In this document: positions 20,750 through 29,618 of the stretch, piece by piece
How the letters are laid out: every line of letters starts with the position of its first letter
Position numbering within the stretch: position 1 is the stretch's first letter
Source: an alpha proteobacterium HIMB5
Lineage (GTDB): Bacteria; Pseudomonadota; Alphaproteobacteria; Pelagibacterales; Pelagibacteraceae
Direction: 5' to 3'
Length of the DNA stretch: 64,000 nt
NCBI GenBank assembly: GCA_000299095.1
Contig: CP003809.1
Span: 496,001-560,000 of the forward strand
Translations under genes and position numbers: made by a program
The notes under the pieces: model-generated
What the model was told of the DNA's origin: nothing
What the model saw: the letters and a program-made list of their open reading frames with translations, nothing else
Database searches by the model: none

Positions 20750-21300
20750 TGTTTGAGGAAAAATCTTACAGTTCTAAAATGGATAAAACTATAGATGTTT
20801 TTGTGAAAGAACTTGCGTCTTTAAGAACTGGTAGGGCAAATGCCTCAATGTTAGATCTTGTTAAAGTTGATGTGTATGGTCAACAAATGCCAATAAACCA
20901 ACTAGCAAGTATTACTACACCTGAACCAAGAATGATTAATATTCAGGTTTGGGATGTAAATAATGTACCATTAGTTGATTCAGCAATAAAAAAATCAGAA
21001 TTAGGTTTAAATCCTCAAATTGATGGTCAATTGGTAAGATTACCAATCCCAGAACTTAATGAAGAAAGAAGAACAGAGTTAAAAAGAATGATTAAATCAA
21101 TGGGTGAAAAATGCAAAGTTTCTATAAGAAATATTCGTAGAGAAGCTAATGAGGAATTAAAAAAACTTTTAAAGTCAAAAGAAATTAGTGAAGACGAGGA
21201 AAAATCTAATGAAAAAAATATTCAAACAATAACTGATAATCACATAAAAGTTGTTGATGAAAAAGTCTCTTCTAAAGAAAAAGAAATAATGACAATATGA
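20749..21300 (+). CDS. frr: Ribosome recycling factor
   Basis: Splits post-termination ribosomes together with EF-G. It has 183 residues, the normal length, with the three-helix bundle sequence, LRTGRANASMLD near residue 26 and RNIRREANEELKKLLKSKEISEDE near the C-terminus. It overlaps tsf by 1 base and uppS by 4 bases (ATGA). Confidence 0.97.
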   Translation: MFEEKSYSSKMDKTIDVFVKELASLRTGRANASMLDLVKVDVYGQQMPINQLASITTPEPRMINIQVWDVNNVPLVDSAIKKSELGLNPQIDGQLVRLPIPELNEERRTELKRMIKSMGEKCKVSIRNIRREANEELKKLLKSKEISEDEEKSNEKNIQTITDNHIKVVDEKVSSKEKEIMTI

Positions 21301-21974
21301 ACCCAATTAATCATGTTGCCATTATTATGGATGGGAATGGTAGATGGGGTCTTAAAAACAAAAATAGTAGAAACGCAGGTCATAAAGCTGGTTTAAAAAC
21401 TGTAGAAAAAATTATTACAGAATCAGTTAAACAAAAAATCAAATATTTAACTCTTTACACATTTTCTACTGAAAATTGGAAAAGACCAAAGAAGGAAATA
21501 CAGTTTTTATTTCAATTATTAGAAAATTTTTTAGAAAATAAAATTAAGATTTTAGAAAAAAATAAGATAAAATTAAAAATTATTGGTGAAAAAAAAGCAT
21601 TTTCAAAAAAAATAAAATATTTATTAAATAAAACAGAATCTAAAACCTCTAAAAATAATATTATGCAAATAAATCTTGCTTTAAATTATGGTTCAAAAAA
21701 TGAGTTAATTAATGCTTTTAAAAAAATGATAAAAAAAAAATCTAAAATTAATGAAAATAATATAAAGAACAATCTTTATACAACAAATATACCTGATCCA
21801 GAATTATTGATCAGAACAGGAAATACAAAAAGATTAAGTAATTTTTTATTATGGCAAATTGCTTATACTGAAATTTTTTTTGAGAAAAAATTATGGCCAG
21901 ATTTTACAGAGTATGACTACAAGAAAATTTTGAACAATTTTAGAAAATTGAAGAGAAATTTTGGTAATATTTAA
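21297..21974 (+). CDS. uppS: Isoprenyl (undecaprenyl diphosphate) synthase
   Basis: cis-prenyltransferase making the C55 lipid carrier for peptidoglycan and lipopolysaccharide precursors. The 225-residue product carries the active-site loop IIMDGNGRWG with the catalytic Asp, TLYTFSTENWKRP and PDPELLIRTGNTKRLSNFLLWQ. Both ends overlap neighbours (ATGA with frr, 1 base with cdsA), placing it in the frr-uppS-cdsA-dxr run. Confidence 0.95.
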   Translation: MNPINHVAIIMDGNGRWGLKNKNSRNAGHKAGLKTVEKIITESVKQKIKYLTLYTFSTENWKRPKKEIQFLFQLLENFLENKIKILEKNKIKLKIIGEKKAFSKKIKYLLNKTESKTSKNNIMQINLALNYGSKNELINAFKKMIKKKSKINENNIKNNLYTTNIPDPELLIRTGNTKRLSNFLLWQIAYTEIFFEKKLWPDFTEYDYKKILNNFRKLKRNFGNI

Positions 21975-22636
21975 TGATAAAAGAATTAAATTTAAGAATT
22001 TTCACATCAGTTGCTCTAATTGTTTTGTTAGCATTAATGTTTAAATATTCTGTTGTTTTGATTTCAGTATTACTTTTAATCTTTGTGGTTTCATGGTTAG
22101 AATTTAATAACATTTTAGAAAACATATATAAAAAAAATACGAATATTTTTTTTAAAAATTTATCTAAATTTTTTATTTTCATTTACCTTTTATTTTTTAT
22201 GAAAGTTATTGTAGATGAATTTTTACAAAACCAACCAAACATAAGTTGGAATTTAATTTTTGTAATATCAATATGTATTCTTTCTGACATAGGTGGTTTT
22301 ATTTTTGGAAAGTTTTTTAAAGGAAAAAAATTAACTAAAATTAGTCCAAACAAAACATATTCAGGTATGATTGGTTCATTTATATTATCAATCATTTTTT
22401 GTGTTATTTATAGCTACACAATAAGCTTTGTAGATTTTAAAACTATATTTTTATTAACAATATTAATTTCATTTATTTGTCAAATAGGAGATTTGTTCAT
22501 TTCATTCTTAAAAAGAAAAGCTAAAATTAAAGATACTGGAGATTTATTGCCTGGTCATGGAGGTGTATTAGATAGAATAGATGGAATTTTATTTGCTTTA
22601 CCAAGTGGTATTATTTTAATTAATTATTTTTATTAA
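21974..22636 (+). CDS. cdsA: Phosphatidate cytidylyltransferase
   Basis: Makes CDP-diacylglycerol from phosphatidic acid and CTP in the inner membrane, the branch point for all phospholipids. The 220-residue product has about six hydrophobic segments, SDIGGFIFGKFFKG mid-protein, and the C-terminal family signature (KDTGDLLPGHGGVLDRIDG). It is a compact version of the family, about 60 residues shorter than E. coli CdsA. It overlaps dxr by one base. Confidence 0.93.
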   Translation: MIKELNLRIFTSVALIVLLALMFKYSVVLISVLLLIFVVSWLEFNNILENIYKKNTNIFFKNLSKFFIFIYLLFFMKVIVDEFLQNQPNISWNLIFVISICILSDIGGFIFGKFFKGKKLTKISPNKTYSGMIGSFILSIIFCVIYSYTISFVDFKTIFLLTILISFICQIGDLFISFLKRKAKIKDTGDLLPGHGGVLDRIDGILFALPSGIILINYFY

Positions 22637-23809
22637 TGAAAAAAAAAATTGCAATTTTAGGTTCGACAGGTTCCATAGGTGAAAATACTCTCAAAATAAT
22701 AGCTAAAGATAAAAAAAATTTTACCGTAGAATTATTATCAACCAATAAAAATATAATAAAAATTTATAAACAAGCAAAAAGATTTCAAGTAAAGAATTTA
22801 ATAATTCATAACAAACAAAGTTTCCTAAATAATAAAACTTTTTTTAAAAAAAAAAATAAAAATATTTCAAAATGTAAATGAATATTTTAAAAAAAATAAA
22901 AAGAAAAAATTAGATTACACAATGTCATCAATCAGCGGTTTAGATGGCTTGATACCGACAATAGAAATTATTAAAATGACAAAAAAAATTGCTATCGCTA
23001 ATAAAGAATCAATTATTTGTGGTTGGTCATTATTAAGAAAAGAACTTGCAAAACATAAAGCAATTTTTATTCCTGTAGACTCAGAACATTTTTCAATACA
23101 TGATCTGATTAAAAATGAAAATAAATCGGATATAAAAAAAATATTCATTACTGCATCTGGTGGACCTTTTTTAAATCATAATTTAAAATTAATTAAAAAA
23201 ACAAATCCAAAAAATGCAATTAAACATCCAACATGGAAAATGGGTAAAAAAATTTCTATAGACTCTGCTACATTAATGAACAAAGTTTTTGAATTAATAG
23301 AAGCCATAAAAATATTTGATATAAAAAAATCAAATTTTAAGATTATTATTGAACCTTCATCATATGTACATGCAATTGTAGAATTTAAGAATGGTGTAAC
23401 AAAATTTTTAACTCATCCTACTTCAATGCAAATACCAATATATAATTCTTTATATAATGTTAATCATAATTTCAAATTTGAAAAAATTAATCTTAATAAA
23501 TTGAATAAATTAAACTTTCAAAATATTGATTTTAAAAGATTTCCTATCAACAAAATATTAAATCAAATAATAGATAACGATTCTCTTTTTGATACAGTTC
23601 TAATAACAGCTAATGACACATTAGTAGATTTATTTCTAAAGAAAAAAATTTCTTTTTATGAAATTTATGAAAAATTAAATACCATTCTTAATTTAAAAGA
23701 ATTTAATATACTTAAATCAATTAGGCCAAAAAATATAAGTCAAATAACAGATATTAGTCATAAAGTAAGATTGAAAACACAATCTTTAAGTGTAAGATCC
23801 AGAATTTAA
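22636..23809 (+). CDS. dxr: 1-deoxy-D-xylulose 5-phosphate reductoisomerase, reading frame broken at a poly(A) run
   Basis: Second step of the MEP isoprenoid pathway (DXP to MEP, NADPH-dependent). The N-terminal half starts at 22636 with the NADPH-binding ILGSTGSIGENTL and stops at 22879-22881. The rest of the enzyme continues in the +1 frame, open from 22829 onwards, with SSISGLDGL, IANKESIICGW, PVDSEHFSI, ASGGPF and DSATLMNKVFE. The two frames join within T7A11 at 22839-22856. Removing one A gives a continuous 390-residue protein, the normal DXR length, reading KKKIKIFQNVNEYFKK across the junction. Causes could be a sequencing or assembly error, a real indel, or an indel tolerated by transcriptional slippage. 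Neighbours cdsA and bamA are 0-2 bases away. Confidence 0.88.
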
Positions 23810-23811
23810 TT

Positions 23812-26049
23812 ATGAAAAAACTATTTACCTTAGTATTGTTTTTAATTTTATATTCTTTTCAAGTTAAGTCGATTGAAATTAACAAGGTTGAGATTAAAAA
23901 CAACGATAGAATTTCCAAAGAAACAATTATTACATATGGAGATATAGAGCTTGGCAAAAATTATACAGAGTCTGATTTAAACAACATAATCAAAAATTTA
24001 TATAATACTAATTTTTTTAATACGATTAATTTTACCATTAATAATGACATTTTAATTATTAATGTTGAAGAAAATAAATTAATTCAATCAGTTATAATCA
24101 AAGGAGTAAAATCTAATAGAATTAAAGAGTCTGTTTTGGAAAATCTATATTCTAAAGATAAAGCTCCTTTTTTGATTGATAAAGTAAAACAAGATTTAAC
24201 AAGAATTAAAACTTCATTAAATTATATTGGTTATTATTTGGCAGAAGTAAATTCGAAAACTATAGACAATGATAATAATACAGTCGATTTAGTTTTTGAA
24301 ATAAATTTAGGTGATAAGTCTAAAATTTCAAAAATTGAATTTGTTGGTGATAAAAAAATAAAAGATAGAATTTTAAGAAATATAATAATTTCTGAGGAGA
24401 GCAAATTTTGGAAATTTATAACAAATAAAAAATACGTAAATGAGAATACAATTAAGAGAGATAAAAGACTTCTAAAAAATTATTATTTAAATGAGGGTTA
24501 TTTTGATGTTAAAATTGAATCTGCCTCTGTTAAATTTAAAGACGACAAAACTTTCAAACTTAAATTTAAAATAGATGCAGGTGAAAAATTTTATGTAAAT
24601 AGTGTAAAATTGAATTTACCTTTAGATTACAATAAAGAAAATTTTTTAGCAGTACAAAATTCTTTAGATAAAATGGTAAATGAATTTTATTCTTTAAATA
24701 AGATAACTAAGACAATAAATGAAATTGATAAAATTTCCTTATCAAGACAATATGACTTTATTAACGCTGATTTACAAGAAATAGTTGTTGATAAAAATAA
24801 AATAGATTTAATAATTAATATTAAAGAAAGTGAAAAATTTTATGTAGAAAGAATAAATGTATTTGGTAACAACATTACCTTTGAAAACGTTATAAGATCT
24901 AAATTAGAAATAGATGAAGGTGACCCTTATAATGAACTTTTAAGCGCTAAATCAATGAATAATCTGAGAGCTTCTGGATTATTTAAAGAAGTTAACTCTG
25001 AAATTAGAGAAGGATCAGAATTTAATACTAAAATATTAGACATAACAGTTGAGGAGAAGCCAACAGGTGAAATTTCTGTAGGTGCTGGTGCAGGTTCTGA
25101 TGGAGGCACAGTTGGTTTTTCAGTATCAGAGAATAATTTTTTAGGAAAAGGAATAAAGTTAGGAAGCTCTCTAAGAATTACGGACGACTCGATTACTGGT
25201 AAGTTTTCAGTAAATAATCCTAATTTTAATTATACAAATAAATCTTTATCTACTGTTTTTGAGAGTACTGTTATTGATAAAATGACTGAAAATGGATATG
25301 AAACCCACAAAACTGGTTTTTCTTTTGGTTCAGGGTTTGAACAATTTGAAAACATCTACTTTACCCCTACAATTTCAAATTATTATGAGGATTTAACAAC
25401 AAGTTCTAAAGCAAGTTCGAATTTAAAAAAACAATCAGGCTCATATCTAGAGTCAAAATTTTCTTATAGTTTAGATTATGATATGAGAAACCAAAGGTAT
25501 CAAACTTTTGATGGGTTTAGAAGCACATTTAGACAAACCTTACCTTTATATTCTGATGAATATTCATTTAGTAATTCTTATGATTTTAAAAAATGGCATA
25601 GATTTTCTAATAACATGGTAACCAGCATTAATTTTTTTGGCAAACATGTAAATTCAATCACAAATGATGATGTAAGAATAACAAACCGTTTTTATCTTCC
25701 AAGAAACAAGCTTAAAGGTTTTAAGTCAAGACAAATAGGACCAAAAGATGGAAAAGATTATGTAGGAGGAAATTATGCAGCAGCTGTAAATTTTGACACA
25801 ACAATTCCGGGTATTTTAGATACGTTAGAAAATATTGATGTAAAATATTTTATCGATGCAGCTAATTTGTGGGGAATTGATTATTCAGATACAGTTGACG
25901 ATAGTAATGAGGTTAGAGCATCTACAGGTCTAACTGTTGATTGGTTTACTCCTATTGGCCCACTAAATTTTTCTCTAGCTCAAGATCTTAATAAAGCAAA
26001 TTCAGACAAAACTGAAAGATTTCAGTTTAATTTAGGTACAACATTTTAA
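23812..26049 (+). CDS. bamA: Outer membrane protein assembly factor BamA
   Basis: Core of the BAM complex that folds beta-barrel proteins into the outer membrane. A signal peptide (MKKLFTLVLFLILYSFQVKS) is followed by five POTRA repeats to about residue 400, then the Omp85 barrel from about 410, which contains GPKDG, DAANLW and a final beta-strand ending in Phe (FQFNLGTTF). At 745 residues it is normal for the family. It follows dxr by 2 bases. The intramembrane protease gene rseP, often found between dxr and bamA, is not here. Confidence 0.95.
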   Translation: MKKLFTLVLFLILYSFQVKSIEINKVEIKNNDRISKETIITYGDIELGKNYTESDLNNIIKNLYNTNFFNTINFTINNDILIINVEENKLIQSVIIKGVKSNRIKESVLENLYSKDKAPFLIDKVKQDLTRIKTSLNYIGYYLAEVNSKTIDNDNNTVDLVFEINLGDKSKISKIEFVGDKKIKDRILRNIIISEESKFWKFITNKKYVNENTIKRDKRLLKNYYLNEGYFDVKIESASVKFKDDKTFKLKFKIDAGEKFYVNSVKLNLPLDYNKENFLAVQNSLDKMVNEFYSLNKITKTINEIDKISLSRQYDFINADLQEIVVDKNKIDLIINIKESEKFYVERINVFGNNITFENVIRSKLEIDEGDPYNELLSAKSMNNLRASGLFKEVNSEIREGSEFNTKILDITVEEKPTGEISVGAGAGSDGGTVGFSVSENNFLGKGIKLGSSLRITDDSITGKFSVNNPNFNYTNKSLSTVFESTVIDKMTENGYETHKTGFSFGSGFEQFENIYFTPTISNYYEDLTTSSKASSNLKKQSGSYLESKFSYSLDYDMRNQRYQTFDGFRSTFRQTLPLYSDEYSFSNSYDFKKWHRFSNNMVTSINFFGKHVNSITNDDVRITNRFYLPRNKLKGFKSRQIGPKDGKDYVGGNYAAAVNFDTTIPGILDTLENIDVKYFIDAANLWGIDYSDTVDDSNEVRASTGLTVDWFTPIGPLNFSLAQDLNKANSDKTERFQFNLGTTF

Positions 26050-26051
26050 AT

Positions 26052-26567
26052 ATGTATAGAATAGTTATTTCATCATTATTTTTTTTTTTAATATTTACAA
26101 ATCTTTCTTTATCACAAGAAAAGATAGCATTTGTTGATATAGATAAAATTGTTTTTAATTCAGAATTAGGTAAAAAAGTTGAAAAAAATTTTAATGATGA
26201 GTTTAATAAAGAAAACGATAAATTTTTATTATTAGAGAAAAATCTTAAAGAAAAAGAAAATAATATTCTCAAACAAAAAAATATTTTGTCTGAAGAAGAA
26301 TTAACCAAAAAAACTAGAGAATTAAGAATTGAAATAAATGATTTTCAAAAGAAAAGAATTTCCTTTACTGAAAAATTTAGACTTTCAAAAGTTAAACAAA
26401 CCAATGAATTATTAAAAAAACTAAATCCAATTTTATTTAAATATGCGGAAAATAATTCTATATCGTTAATCTTAAGAAAAAGTGATATTGTTTTAGGTAA
26501 GTCAACCTTAGATATAACAGACGATATAATGGAAATATTCAACAAAAATGTTAAAAGTTTAAATTAA
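26052..26567 (+). CDS. skp: Periplasmic chaperone Skp (OmpH family)
   Basis: Holds unfolded outer-membrane proteins in the periplasm for BamA. The 171-residue product has a signal peptide (MYRIVISSLFFFLIFTNLSLS), then KIAFVDIDKIVFNSELGKKVE typical of the family, a long charged coiled-coil (residues about 45-115) and a return to the head domain. The signal-peptide codons contain an 11-base T run (26079-26089) that is in frame. It follows bamA by 2 bases, as usual. Confidence 0.85.
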   Translation: MYRIVISSLFFFLIFTNLSLSQEKIAFVDIDKIVFNSELGKKVEKNFNDEFNKENDKFLLLEKNLKEKENNILKQKNILSEEELTKKTRELRIEINDFQKKRISFTEKFRLSKVKQTNELLKKLNPILFKYAENNSISLILRKSDIVLGKSTLDITDDIMEIFNKNVKSLN

Positions 26568-26570
26568 TAC

Positions 26571-27017
26571 ATGTCTAGATTATCTAAAAATCAAATAATT
26601 GATTTATTACCCCATCGTGAACCAATGTTATTAATTGATGAGTTAATAAATATAAAGAAATTGCATTCTGCAACAGCAATTATGAATGTTAGAAAAGATG
26701 GTTTTTATGTTCAGGGGCATTTTCCTGGAAACCCAGTAATGCCAGGTGTGTTAATTGTTGAAGCTTTTGGACAAGCTGCGGCCGCTTTAACAGCTGCTGG
26801 TATTGATAAAAAAGAATATGAAAATAAATTAGTTTTTCTTATGAGTGTTGAAAAAGCGAGATTTAGAAATCCAGTCATTCCAGATTGTAGACTTGAGTTA
26901 AATATTGAAGCAATTAGATCCCATGGTAGAGTTTGGAAATATAAAGGTGAAGCTTTTGTTGATGGAAAAAAAATGGCTGACGCTCAATGGTCTGCTACAA
27001 TTGTTGACCGAAAATAA
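26571..27017 (+). CDS. fabZ: 3-hydroxyacyl-[acyl-carrier-protein] dehydratase FabZ
   Basis: Dehydrates beta-hydroxyacyl-ACP in fatty acid elongation and competes with LpxA/LpxD for hydroxyacyl-ACP. It is a 148-residue hotdog-fold protein with LLPHREPMLLID, the catalytic His50 in GHFPGNPVMPG and Glu64 in VEAFGQAAAAL. Here it precedes lpxD, whereas in most proteobacteria it lies between lpxD and lpxA. A 53-base spacer follows. Confidence 0.95.
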   Translation: MSRLSKNQIIDLLPHREPMLLIDELINIKKLHSATAIMNVRKDGFYVQGHFPGNPVMPGVLIVEAFGQAAAALTAAGIDKKEYENKLVFLMSVEKARFRNPVIPDCRLELNIEAIRSHGRVWKYKGEAFVDGKKMADAQWSATIVDRK

Positions 27018-27070
27018 TTAGTAATATTTCTTGATAAGACTATCTTTTGTTATTTGATAAACAGAATTAA

Positions 27071-28048
27071 ATGACAAATCCTTTTTTTGTAAATCACGGA
27101 CCATTTAAAATTAGTGAAATTTTAAAATCTATTTCATTAGTATCGAATGAAGATAATGATAATGAAATTCATGATGTTAAAGACTTAGTTGCATCTACTG
27201 AAACAGATCTAACTTTTTTTCACAATAAAAATTATGCTGAATTAGCTTCTAAAACAAAAGCATCTTATTGTGTGACATTAGATAATTTAGTTACTTATTT
27301 GCCTTCTTCTTGTAAACCTATAATTGTTGAAAATGTTTTACTTTGTATTGCCAACATAACTAAAAAATTTTACCCGTCATCAGTAACAGATGATTTTGAT
27401 AATGAAGTTTTTGATATTGAAAATACAGATCATAAAGAAAAAGTTAAATTTGGAAAAAATGTTTATATTGGAAAAAATGTTAATATAGGTAAAAATTGCA
27501 AAATAGGACACAATTCAATAATTGAAAGTAATGTAATTATCGGCGATAATTGTTCAATTGGTTCAAATGTAATTCTAAGAAATTCTTTGGTAAAAAATAA
27601 TGTTAGTATTTTAGATGGTGCTATTATTGGAAAAAAAGGTTTTGGTTTTTTTCCGAATAAAGAAAATAATATTAGGTACCCACATATTGGAATCGTAATA
27701 ATTGAAGATAATTGTGAAATAGGTTGTGGCGCAACAATAGATAGAGGATCTATGTCAAATACAATTATAGGAAAAAATACTTACATAGATAATCAAGTAC
27801 ATATTGCTCACAATAATAAAATTGGGAATAATTGCATTATTGCTGGTCAAGTTGGTTTTGCAGGAAGTTCCACATTAGGAGATAATATTATGATTGGTGG
27901 TCAAGCTGGAATATCTGGTCACCTTAAAATTGGAAATAATGTTCATATCGGTGGTGGTAGTGGAGTAATAAATGATATTCCAGATAATTCGAGAATTATG
28001 GGTTATCCAGCAACTAATTTAAGAAATTTTTTAAAAGGAAAAAAATGA
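27071..28048 (+). CDS. lpxD: UDP-3-O-(3-hydroxyacyl)glucosamine N-acyltransferase LpxD
   Basis: Third step of lipid A synthesis. The 325-residue protein has an N-terminal uridine-binding domain to about residue 115 and then a left-handed beta-helix of hexapeptide repeats (many [IV]G[KND]N units). The catalytic His lies in VHIAHNNKIG. A short C-terminal tail follows. The end overlaps lpxA by 4 bases. Confidence 0.94.
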   Translation: MTNPFFVNHGPFKISEILKSISLVSNEDNDNEIHDVKDLVASTETDLTFFHNKNYAELASKTKASYCVTLDNLVTYLPSSCKPIIVENVLLCIANITKKFYPSSVTDDFDNEVFDIENTDHKEKVKFGKNVYIGKNVNIGKNCKIGHNSIIESNVIIGDNCSIGSNVILRNSLVKNNVSILDGAIIGKKGFGFFPNKENNIRYPHIGIVIIEDNCEIGCGATIDRGSMSNTIIGKNTYIDNQVHIAHNNKIGNNCIIAGQVGFAGSSTLGDNIMIGGQAGISGHLKIGNNVHIGGGSGVINDIPDNSRIMGYPATNLRNFLKGKK

Positions 28049-28827
28049 TACACCAAACTGCAATCATAGATTCAAATGCAAAAATAGGAAATAATGTTGA
28101 AATCGGTCCTTATTGCGTAATTGGTTCTGGAGTACAAATATCGGATAATAATAAATTATATTCTCACGTAAATATTTCTGGAAATACTAAAGTTGGAGAA
28201 GGTAATACTTTTTATCCATTTTGTTCGATTGGAAATAGTCCTCAAGATCTAAAATATAATGGAGAAAAAACCGAATTAGTTATTGGAAAAAATAATAGAA
28301 TAAGAGAATATGTTACCATCCACCCAGGCACAGCTGGAGGTGGAGGCAAAACAATTATAGGTGATAATTGCCTATTTATGATTTCTTCTCATATCGCTCA
28401 TGATTGTCTTATTGGAAATAATGTAATCTTAGCTAATAATGTACCAATCGGAGGACATGCGGAAGTAGGTGATCATGTAGTTATAGGTGGCAATTCGGCT
28501 GTGCAACAGTTTACAAGAATTGGAAAAATGGCAATGATTGGAGGAATGACAGGAGTGTTAAATGATGTAATTCCATACGGTTTATCCATTGGTAATAGAA
28601 ACCACTTACAGGGCTTAAATTTAATTGGTTTAAGAAGAAAAAATATTTCTAACAAGGATATTCTTGAATTAAGTGAGGCTTATAAAGAGATATTTAAAAC
28701 GGATAAACTTTCTGAAAATTTATCAAAACTTAATGGATCATTTCAAAACAATGAACTAGTTAAGGATGTAGTTGATTTTATAAATAAGGATAAAAAAAGA
28801 CCAATTTGTTCACCATTTAGTAAATAA
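28045..28827 (+). CDS. lpxA: UDP-N-acetylglucosamine acyltransferase LpxA
   Basis: First step of lipid A synthesis, transferring a 3-hydroxyacyl chain to UDP-GlcNAc. The 260-residue product has hexapeptide repeats from the N-terminus, the catalytic His119 in SSHIAHDCLIGN, the GGxxGxxxD-like NRNHLQGLNLIGLRR, and a helical C-terminal domain. The ATG overlaps the lpxD stop and the stop overlaps lpxI. Confidence 0.96.
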   Translation: MIHQTAIIDSNAKIGNNVEIGPYCVIGSGVQISDNNKLYSHVNISGNTKVGEGNTFYPFCSIGNSPQDLKYNGEKTELVIGKNNRIREYVTIHPGTAGGGGKTIIGDNCLFMISSHIAHDCLIGNNVILANNVPIGGHAEVGDHVVIGGNSAVQQFTRIGKMAMIGGMTGVLNDVIPYGLSIGNRNHLQGLNLIGLRRKNISNKDILELSEAYKEIFKTDKLSENLSKLNGSFQNNELVKDVVDFINKDKKRPICSPFSK

Positions 28828-29618
28828 TGTTAGGCTTAATATTTGGAGAAACTCAATTTCCAAAAGAAATTCTAAAAAAAATAAAAAAACTAAAGCTTAA
28901 TTATTTTATAATTGATCTTTCCACTAATAAAATTTTTAATAAAGAAAAGAATGTAAATTATGTTTCACTTGGTCAATTTGGAAAAATAATAGAAATAATT
29001 AAATCTTATAAGTGCAAAAAAATAATTTTTGCTGGGAAAGTTAAAAAACCAAATTTTTCATCATTACAGTTAGATTTAAAAGGGATTTATTATATTCCAA
29101 AAATAATTAAGGCTGCAAAAAAAGGTGATGCAGCCATTTTAAAAGAAATTATTCAAATATTATTTAAAGAAAAAATTAAAGTCTTAAAATCAAACCATTT
29201 CAACCCTGAACTTACTTTAAAAAAAGGTGTCTATACAAAAACAAAACCTACAAAAGAAAATTTAAACTCAATTAAACATGGAGTTAAAATTTTAAATAAA
29301 CAAAATTCTTTAGATCATATTCAAGGATTAGTAATTGATAAAAACAACAAAGTTTACAAAGAAGGAAGAGGTGGGACTAAAAAATTAATATATTCTATTA
29401 AAAAAAACAAAAATCTAGAAAATCTTTTGATTAAATTTCCTAAAAGAAAACAAGATTTGAGAATTGATTTGCCAACTATAGGAATAGACACTTTAAAAGA
29501 TTGTAAAAAATTCTTTATAAAAGGAATAATTCTAAAATCTAACGCAAATATATTAATAGATAAAAAAAATTGTGTAAATTTTGCAAATAAAAATAAAATT
29601 TTTCTAAAAGTCATATGA
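28827..29618 (+). CDS. lpxI: UDP-2,3-diacylglucosamine pyrophosphatase LpxI
   Basis: Hydrolyses UDP-2,3-diacylglucosamine to lipid X, the role of LpxH in E. coli; alphaproteobacteria commonly use LpxI. The 263-residue product shows the two-domain DUF1009/LpxI arrangement, with GLIFGETQFPKEI at the N-terminus, IFAGKVKKPNFSSL, GDAAILKEI, and a C-terminal region with DLPTIGIDTLKDC. Its place between lpxA and lpxB, overlapping each by 1-4 bases, supports the call. Confidence 0.9.
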   Translation: MLGLIFGETQFPKEILKKIKKLKLNYFIIDLSTNKIFNKEKNVNYVSLGQFGKIIEIIKSYKCKKIIFAGKVKKPNFSSLQLDLKGIYYIPKIIKAAKKGDAAILKEIIQILFKEKIKVLKSNHFNPELTLKKGVYTKTKPTKENLNSIKHGVKILNKQNSLDHIQGLVIDKNNKVYKEGRGGTKKLIYSIKKNKNLENLLIKFPKRKQDLRIDLPTIGIDTLKDCKKFFIKGIILKSNANILIDKKNCVNFANKNKIFLKVI

